Source: Crocinitomicaceae bacterium
GTDB lineage: Bacteria; Bacteroidota; Bacteroidia; Flavobacteriales_D; Crocinitomicaceae
DNA length: 38,110 bases
Direction of reading: 5' to 3'
NCBI GenBank assembly: GCA_022447665.1
Contig: JAKVAQ010000035.1
Coordinates: 1 to 38,110, forward strand
The translations under genes were made by a program, and so were the position numbers. Below the pieces are notes generated by a model. It was not told the DNA's origin, searched no databases, and saw only the letters and a list, made by a program, of their open reading frames with translations. Positions 32,864 to 38,110 of the stretch are shown here, in pieces. The stretch's first letter is position 1, and the number at the start of each line of letters is the position of its first letter.

Positions 32864-33577
32864 ATGACATTCAGCTCACTCATAAGACCATTGATGGCGG
32901 GAATATTACATTCGTTTGAACCCGATCATGTCACAGCCGTTTCCGTGTTGGCCACTGAGAATGCGATCTCCCAAAAAAAGGTATCGATTGGAACTATTTT
33001 GAAGGCCTCTCAATGGGCATTGGGTCATTCCGTCACACTCCTCTTATTCGGAGGAATCGCGCTTGTTTTTAAATCGGCGGCGAGTGTTTGGGTAGAAGAC
33101 ATTTCATTTTGGGCAGAGCTGGCCGTAGGACCAATTATGATTTGGTTAGGAATCGTTGCGATTCATCGAAATCATAAGATTAATGAAATGATGAAAGAGC
33201 ATAAAAAAATTGAGCCGCACGATCATACCGATATCAACCCCATTCATCTCCATGGAAAATCCGGAGAAGAGATTGCCATGAACCCAATGAATAAATCCTT
33301 TTGGGTAGGGATGTTGCACGGACTAGCGGGAACCGGAGGAGCATTGACCTCTGCTCTGGTACTGAGTACATCCTCAACCGGAGAAGCCCTAATTGTACTT
33401 GGAGTGGAGTCCCTTGGAATCATTGTCGCTATGGGGACTTATAGCTATGTTTTAATTACCGTAATGAGTCGATTTTTAGAACGAAATTTATCCGTTTTTA
33501 AATGGTTGAACGGAGTAGCAGGAGCTGCCTCAATCGCCATAGGATTATATTGGACGTATAACGCCTTTTTAGCTTAA
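32864..33577 (+). CDS. Nickel/cobalt transporter-like membrane protein (HoxN/RcnA/UreH superfamily)
   Basis: A 237-residue inner-membrane protein with about six hydrophobic segments. The N-terminal H-x4-DH motif (HSFEPDHV, about 17-24) is the metal-binding signature of NiCoT/RcnA-type proteins. A soluble loop rich in histidine ('HRNHKINEMMKEHKKIEPHD', 'NPIHLHGKS') lies at about 104-135, followed by 'FWVGMLHGLAGTGGALTSAL'. Its place inside the B12 operon makes cobalt uptake the best guess; nickel transport or efflux cannot be excluded from sequence. It follows cbiD after the repeat and precedes the chelatase-like gene by 2 bases. Confidence 0.82.
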   Translation: MTFSSLIRPLMAGILHSFEPDHVTAVSVLATENAISQKKVSIGTILKASQWALGHSVTLLLFGGIALVFKSAASVWVEDISFWAELAVGPIMIWLGIVAIHRNHKINEMMKEHKKIEPHDHTDINPIHLHGKSGEEIAMNPMNKSFWVGMLHGLAGTGGALTSALVLSTSSTGEALIVLGVESLGIIVAMGTYSYVLITVMSRFLERNLSVFKWLNGVAGAASIAIGLYWTYNAFLA

Positions 33578-33579
33578 TT

Positions 33580-35205
33580 ATGAAAACACCCATTTTTCCA
33601 TTTACCGCAATTGTTGGACAACAATCATTCAAAAGAGCGCTGCTTTTGAATCTTGTCGACCCTACGATTGGAGGGGTGCTTGCGATCGGTGATAAAGGAA
33701 CTGGAAAAACAACACTGATCCGTTCGCTCGCCCATTTAATGAATCAAAATAGTGATGTTCCATTTGTGAATTTGCCGATCGGATCGACAGAAGATCGCCT
33801 GATTGGAAACATAAACTTAGAGACCTTAATCAACGAGAAAAAAGAAGTTGTAAAACGAGGGCTTTTGAATCAGGCAAATGGAGGAATACTCTATGTAGAT
33901 GAGGTGAATTTATTACAAGCGCATCTAATGGATATTCTATTGGATGCAAGTGCGTCCGGACAATATTATCTTGAAAGAGAGGGAGTTTCACACTTGTTTC
34001 AAAGTCGTTTTTGTTTGGTTGGTTCTATGAATCCAGAAGAGGGGGAGTTACGTCCACAATTAAAAGATCGTTTTGGACTCGGAGTAGAGATAAGAACGAC
34101 GCAAAGTATAGAAGAACGTGCAGCTATTATAAAGGCAAGATTAGCCTATGATGCAGATCCAGAAAAATTTCAAAATGATTATCAAGAGCAGGAACAACAT
34201 TTACGAACGGATATAATTGATGCTAAAAAGACAATTTCAAGGATCAAAACGTCGAATGACGTCATTGAATATTGTGCTAACCTTGCATCAAAGAGCGGTG
34301 TAGAAGGCTTAAGGGCTGACATACTTTTAGTAAAGGCTTCTAGAGCGTTTGCAGCATTGGAAAAGAGGGAAATCGTGTCAATCAAGGATGTAGATGAGGT
34401 GGCAGACCTTGTATTATTTCACAGAAGAAACATACATACACAGCTTCCAAATGACCAGCAGCAAAACCAAACAAATCAAGGTCAAAATGAAGGTCATTTA
34501 GAAGAGGAGGAGAATACACCAGAAGATAGAAGAGAGATTAAATTTCCCTTGAATGATTTTAAGCGAAGTAAATCAATGCAATCAAGAGAGGGGCAGATGA
34601 ATCTTAAAAATCAACCCAAAGGAGAAGAATCCTTGAATGTCCGCAAGACGGTGGGTCAATACATGGCAACAGATAAATTTCAACTGCATCATCAAAGAAA
34701 GAAAAAGGAACAGAGAGAACATTATGTCTTTTTACTGGATGCTAGTGGATCAATGTTGTCCAATCAAATAAACGCCTATGCAAAAGGCGCGATCGACATA
34801 ATAGCAAAGACTAATAAAAGTCAAAAATCTACATACTCAGTGGTGACATTGGTAGAAGGAGATGCGTGTATAACATTGAATAATAATCCCATACTAGAGG
34901 AGTTAGAACGAGCTCTGAAAAAAATAGAAACAGGAGGTAAAACGAACTTGAAAGCAGGATTGAAAAAAGTGAAGCAACTCACCAACGACCCAGAATATGC
35001 TCATCATTTGTACGTAGTGACTGATGGGAAATTTTCGGAGAGAGGCTCAATAGAAGAATATGTTCTAGCTTTTAATACATTATGCAAAGGACTAGACTCC
35101 GCTCGTGTTGTTGATGCTGAGCAAGGCGTTGTGAAATTAGGAATGGCCAGAGCTTTTGCAGAAAAGATTCAAGCGAATTATGAACCCTTAAAGATAGATC
35201 TGTGA
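33580..35205 (+). CDS. ChlI-ChlD-like AAA+/VWA chelatase motor (putative cobaltochelatase subunit)
   Basis: A 541-residue fusion of the two motor parts of a class I chelatase. Residues 1-280 are the ChlI-like AAA+ ATPase: Walker A GDKGTGKTT (37-45), Walker B 'GGILYVDEVNLL' (101-112), sensor 'RFCLVGSMNPEEGELRPQLK' and Arg-finger region 'DRFGLGVEI'. Residues 281-370 are an acidic, Gln-rich linker. Residues 380-541 are a VWA domain with MIDAS DASGS (387-391). In B12 synthesis such a subunit works with the large CobN (ChlH-like) protein, which is not in this window, although CobW follows and CobN often sits near it. With CbiX also present the role is uncertain. Confidence 0.88.
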   Translation: MKTPIFPFTAIVGQQSFKRALLLNLVDPTIGGVLAIGDKGTGKTTLIRSLAHLMNQNSDVPFVNLPIGSTEDRLIGNINLETLINEKKEVVKRGLLNQANGGILYVDEVNLLQAHLMDILLDASASGQYYLEREGVSHLFQSRFCLVGSMNPEEGELRPQLKDRFGLGVEIRTTQSIEERAAIIKARLAYDADPEKFQNDYQEQEQHLRTDIIDAKKTISRIKTSNDVIEYCANLASKSGVEGLRADILLVKASRAFAALEKREIVSIKDVDEVADLVLFHRRNIHTQLPNDQQQNQTNQGQNEGHLEEEENTPEDRREIKFPLNDFKRSKSMQSREGQMNLKNQPKGEESLNVRKTVGQYMATDKFQLHHQRKKKEQREHYVFLLDASGSMLSNQINAYAKGAIDIIAKTNKSQKSTYSVVTLVEGDACITLNNNPILEELERALKKIETGGKTNLKAGLKKVKQLTNDPEYAHHLYVVTDGKFSERGSIEEYVLAFNTLCKGLDSARVVDAEQGVVKLGMARAFAEKIQANYEPLKIDL

Positions 35206-35717
35206 ATAAAGCAAAAGTACATTTGATTACAGGGGGACAGCGTTCTGGTAAAAGTGAATACGGAGAAGATCTGACCCTTTCGGTTACTAAATCACCGATT
35301 TATTTGGCTACATCCAAGCGTTGGGATGATGAATTCTCTGAAAGGATTAAGGTCCATCAACAGAGAAGAACTGAGGTTTGGGAAACAATTGAAGAAGAGC
35401 TGTATATCAGTGAGAAGATTCCAGAAGGTAGGGTGGTTCTTTTAGACTGTATTACGCTATGGTTAAATAATGTAATGGATCACTTTCAATTTGATTATGA
35501 TAAAAGTTACGCTTTTGCTGAGTTAGAATGGAAGCGATTAATCCAGAAAGACGCCACTGTTTTCGTAATTACCAATGAAATAGGATTAGGGGTCATCCCT
35601 TTTGAGAAAAGCACAAGACGCTTTGTCGATTTACAAGGCAAAGTCAATCAAATCGTAGCGCAAGATGCCAATGAGGTAACATTAATGATTTCAGGTTTGC
35701 CTTTAAGTGTGAAATAA
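35202..35717 (+). CDS. cobU: Adenosylcobinamide kinase/adenosylcobinamide-phosphate guanylyltransferase
   Basis: A 171-residue bifunctional enzyme that phosphorylates adenosylcobinamide and then transfers GMP to give adenosyl-cobinamide-GDP. P-loop 'ITGGQRSGKSEYGE' at about 9-22, 'PIYLATSKRWDDEFSERIKV' with the guanylate-accepting histidine in 'VHQQRR', 'LLDCITLWLNNV' and 'VFVITNEIGLGVIP' are all typical. GTG start overlapping the previous stop by four bases. The next gene starts directly after its stop. Confidence 0.95.
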   Translation: MNKAKVHLITGGQRSGKSEYGEDLTLSVTKSPIYLATSKRWDDEFSERIKVHQQRRTEVWETIEEELYISEKIPEGRVVLLDCITLWLNNVMDHFQFDYDKSYAFAELEWKRLIQKDATVFVITNEIGLGVIPFEKSTRRFVDLQGKVNQIVAQDANEVTLMISGLPLSVK

Positions 35718-37031
35718 ATGATTAAGAGATTTGTCATAGCAGCTCCTAAGAGTAATTCGGGAAAAACCACTGTTTCCTTAGGTATACTTCGTTTACTTAA
35801 ACGGAAAGGGCTTAATGTACAACCGTTTAAAATCGGACCAGATTATATCGACCCCAAATTCCATGAACTCGCCTCTGAAAAAAGGGGAGTGAATTTAGAT
35901 GGGTTTATGATGTCTGATGAAGAAATTTTTAAATCCTTATCTGATTTTAGTGAATCAAATACGATTCAATGCATTGAGGGAGTGATGGGACTGTTTGATG
36001 GCGCCAATAAGACAAATGGAAGTACAGCTGAATTAGCTAAAAAACTTAAAGTTCCCGTATTGTTAGTCATAGATGCAAAGGCTATTGCTTACTCAATAGC
36101 ACCCTTAATTCAAGGCTTTGTTAATTTTGATTCAGAACTTCAAATAATGGGAGTCATCTTCAATCGTGTTGGATCAGAGAGACATTATCAAATATTGGAA
36201 GAGGCTTGTTCGGATATTGGAGTGAAGACATTTGGCTACCTCAGAACTGTCGATAAAGCTGAAATTCCATCACGTCATTTGGGATTGAATATTGAAGGAA
36301 TTGAACAATTTGACAAAGCAATTGACCGCATTGCAGATGAGATAGCGCTACATGTAGACTGGGAAAGTATATTAGATGCTTCTGCTGAATCCGAAACAGA
36401 AAAAAGAATCGCTACAATTCAAAATAAACCTGAATTCGTCTTTGCAGTCGCTCAGGATGAAGCCTTCAATTTTATATATCCACAGCTCATTAGCGCCATG
36501 AAGGAGATGGGGAAGGTGCTCTTTTTTAGTCCATTAAGAGACGATCATTTACCAGATGCTGATTTTGTTTATTTGCCAGGAGGTTACCCAGAAATGCATT
36601 TGGAGCAACTAAGTGGGAATAAGCCTATGCTCAATCAAATCATGGATTTTACGAGCAATGGAGGTTATGTTTTTGCAGAGTGTGGAGGAATGATGTATCT
36701 GGGAAAGGAAATGATTGATAAAGAGGGGAATGCTTTTGAGATGGTTGGACATTTTAATTTTTCGACTTCCATCAAAGACCCCAAATTACATCTTGGGTAC
36801 CGCAGTATAACAATAGAGGATCATTCATTTAAAGGCCATGAATTTCATTATTCTGTCATTCAGAATGAACAGTTAGAAACAGCTATTGGAGAAATTCAAA
36901 ACGCACGAAACAAGAAAGTAAAGACCCAGTTATTTCTAAAGCAAAACGTACTGGCGTCATATATACACTTTTTCATAGGGAATAATCAAAAATTAAAGAC
37001 TTTAATGAGTCTTATATCAAACTCAAACTAA
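35718..37031 (+). CDS. cbiA: Cobyrinate a,c-diamide synthase CbiA
   Basis: A 437-residue ATP- and glutamine-dependent amidase that converts cobyrinate to the a,c-diamide. The N-terminal ATPase domain has 'IAAPKSNSGKTTVSLGI' (P-loop 9-18), 'GPDYIDPKFH' and 'IEGVMGLFDGA'. The C-terminal class I amidotransferase-like domain has 'VYLPGGYPEMHLEQLS' and Cys322 in 'FAECGGMMYLGKEM', then 'FHYSVIQ'. Length is normal. Its stop lies 4 bases before the adenosyltransferase gene. CobB in Pseudomonas naming. Confidence 0.95.
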   Translation: MIKRFVIAAPKSNSGKTTVSLGILRLLKRKGLNVQPFKIGPDYIDPKFHELASEKRGVNLDGFMMSDEEIFKSLSDFSESNTIQCIEGVMGLFDGANKTNGSTAELAKKLKVPVLLVIDAKAIAYSIAPLIQGFVNFDSELQIMGVIFNRVGSERHYQILEEACSDIGVKTFGYLRTVDKAEIPSRHLGLNIEGIEQFDKAIDRIADEIALHVDWESILDASAESETEKRIATIQNKPEFVFAVAQDEAFNFIYPQLISAMKEMGKVLFFSPLRDDHLPDADFVYLPGGYPEMHLEQLSGNKPMLNQIMDFTSNGGYVFAECGGMMYLGKEMIDKEGNAFEMVGHFNFSTSIKDPKLHLGYRSITIEDHSFKGHEFHYSVIQNEQLETAIGEIQNARNKKVKTQLFLKQNVLASYIHFFIGNNQKLKTLMSLISNSN

Positions 37032-37035
37032 GAAA

Positions 37036-37617
37036 ATGAAAATTTATACGAGAAAAGGAGATACAGGAAAAACAGGAGTTTTTGGAGGAAAACGAGAAGA
37101 TAAAAATTCACCCAGAATAGAGTGTATCGGAACACTTGACGAATTAAATTCAACAATTGGTTTACTCCGTACCAAGTTGGAGAATGATCATGAATGGCAG
37201 CCTAACTTACACCGTATTCAAAAAGATATGATGAATATGATGTCGCATTTGGCTCGTCCATCAGATTCAAAAAAAGAAAATCAGAATCCTAGACCTACAG
37301 ATGGAGCAGAATTTTGTGAAGCTTGGATTGATGAAATGGAAAATGCCATGAGTTCTCCATCTGATTATTTTTTACTTCCAGGAGGAAATGAAATTTCAGC
37401 GTTATGTCATGTTTGTCGAACGCAAGTGCGCCGAGGAGAGCGAACACTTGTGGGATTAATGCAGGTAGATCCAGATTCAGTAGAAGAATATGTTGCGGCT
37501 TATATTAATAGGCTTTCAGATCTATTTTTTACCATGGCTAGAGCAGAGATGGACAAACATGGAGTAGCAGAGGAAAAATGGAATTTGTTTCTGTATAAAC
37601 GAAAAAAAAGAAATTAA
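37036..37617 (+). CDS. pduO: Cob(I)alamin adenosyltransferase, PduO type
   Basis: A 193-residue enzyme that transfers the adenosyl group of ATP to Co(I) corrinoid, forming the Co-C bond needed by CobQ, CbiB and CobU. 'YTRKGDTGKTGVFGGKRED' is the ATP-binding N-terminal motif; 'IGTLDELNSTIGLLR', 'RRGERTLVGLMQ' and 'YINRLSDLFFTMAR' complete the five-helix bundle signature. The sequence is not related to CobA/BtuR. A Shine-Dalgarno is not obvious. The CobW-like gene follows after 10 bases. Confidence 0.93.
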   Translation: MKIYTRKGDTGKTGVFGGKREDKNSPRIECIGTLDELNSTIGLLRTKLENDHEWQPNLHRIQKDMMNMMSHLARPSDSKKENQNPRPTDGAEFCEAWIDEMENAMSSPSDYFLLPGGNEISALCHVCRTQVRRGERTLVGLMQVDPDSVEEYVAAYINRLSDLFFTMARAEMDKHGVAEEKWNLFLYKRKKRN

Positions 37618-37627
37618 TAATAGAATT

Positions 37628-38110
37628 ATGAAAAAAATACCAATTACAATAGTCACAGGATTTCTGGGAGTTGGGAAGACAACCTTAGTCCATAATATGT
37701 TAAGAAATGCCAACGGGAAACGCATAGCAGTCTTGGTTAATGAATTTGGCGAAGTAGATGTTGATGGCGAATTAATTGGCTCGGCTGGTTCGGAAGAAGA
37801 AGAAGCTAATTTGGTTCAGTTGCCTAACGGCTGTATTTGTTGTACAGTCCAGGAAGAATTTTTACCGTCAATGCTTCAGCTATTGGAGCGAAAAGAAGAG
37901 ATTGATCACATAGTTATTGAGACCTCTGGTTTATCAATGCCAAAACCTTTGGTGAAGGCTGTCAATTGGCCTGATTTGAAACCTCATATTACAATTGATT
38001 CTGTTATAACGGTTGTGGATGCTGTCGGAATAGCTACCGGCGAAATTTGTGATAGAGAGCGCGTACAAGCGCAAAGATTAGCGGACGATTCATTAGATCA
38101 CGAGACACCA
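37628..38110 (+). CDS. cobW: CobW-family G3E GTPase/metallochaperone (partial, C-terminus beyond window)
   Basis: ATG 37628 opens 161 codons to the right edge. Visible motifs: P-loop 'TIVTGFLGVGKTTLVHN' (about 7-23), 'AVLVNEFGEVDVDGELI', the metal-binding GCICC (68-72), and 'IVIETSGLSMPKPLVKA' (Walker B/ETSG). G3E proteins of the COG0523 group hydrolyse GTP and hand a metal ion to a target enzyme. In B12 clusters CobW is thought to supply Co2+ to the chelatase. An insert of acidic residues ('GSEEEEANL') lies before the GCICC motif. Co-location with the chelatase motor above suggests CobN may be the next gene. Confidence 0.93.
   Translation, partial: MKKIPITIVTGFLGVGKTTLVHNMLRNANGKRIAVLVNEFGEVDVDGELIGSAGSEEEEANLVQLPNGCICCTVQEEFLPSMLQLLERKEEIDHIVIETSGLSMPKPLVKAVNWPDLKPHITIDSVITVVDAVGIATGEICDRERVQAQRLADDSLDHETP

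Overview
The window looks like chromosomal DNA of a low-GC Bacteroidota bacterium, probably of the order Flavobacteriales. Visible reasons: a short 288-residue primary sigma factor; -7 elements of the form TAnnTTTG, two of them with a TTG about 20 bases upstream (before rpoD and the tmRNA); a type IX secretion sorting domain on a redoxin; a TonB-dependent receptor paired with a DUF4249 lipoprotein; and mostly absent Shine-Dalgarno sequences. The genus cannot be fixed from the sequence alone.

Positions 1-6853 (minus strand) form a tight envelope operon: TonB-dependent receptor, DUF4249 lipoprotein, a large unknown lipoprotein, a DUF5723-like outer-membrane protein, and a secreted repeat protein that runs off the left edge. 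Positions 6935-11960 (minus strand) carry single housekeeping genes: a T9SS-sorted redoxin, long-form GAPDH, RpoD and a lysine-forming saccharopine/alanine dehydrogenase-like enzyme. The first three each end at a clear hairpin terminator. A plus-strand tmRNA with a full promoter follows at 12074, then a terminator and a GIY-YIG protein.

Positions 12.9-17.9 kb look like a decayed mobile-element scar: a secreted protein with an apparent one-base frameshift, a lipoprotein start cut off in mid-gene, a serine recombinase cut at the same point, its small partner ORF, a (CA)n microsatellite, a MerR-like regulator, a zinc-finger protein, small or broken ORFs, clustered short repeats, and a nucleotidyltransferase-HEPN pseudogene.

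From 17964 to the right edge (plus strand) lies a nearly complete cobalamin cluster of the anaerobic (early cobalt insertion) type. The first four genes (cobyric acid synthase, threonine-phosphate decarboxylase, CbiB, small P-loop NTPase) precede a well-preserved cobalamin riboswitch at 21985-22170. Below it come a 2Fe-2S ferredoxin-like protein, an oxidoreductase-SUMT fusion, CbiX, CbiL, CbiH-CbiC fusion, CbiE-CbiT fusion, CbiG-CbiF fusion, CbiJ, CbiD, a Ni/Co transporter, a ChlI-ChlD-like chelatase motor, CobU, CbiA, a PduO-type adenosyltransferase and the start of CobW. Together they convert uroporphyrinogen III to adenosyl-cobinamide-GDP. CobS, CobT, a recognisable precorrin-2 dehydrogenase and the CobN large chelatase subunit are not in the window.

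The points most worth follow-up are the oxidoreductase-SUMT fusion, the uncharacterised riboswitch-proximal ferredoxin-like gene and P-loop NTPase, the missing canonical start of cbiE, the G-poor repeats that run into the cbiD 3' end, and the recombinase scar beside the tmRNA.
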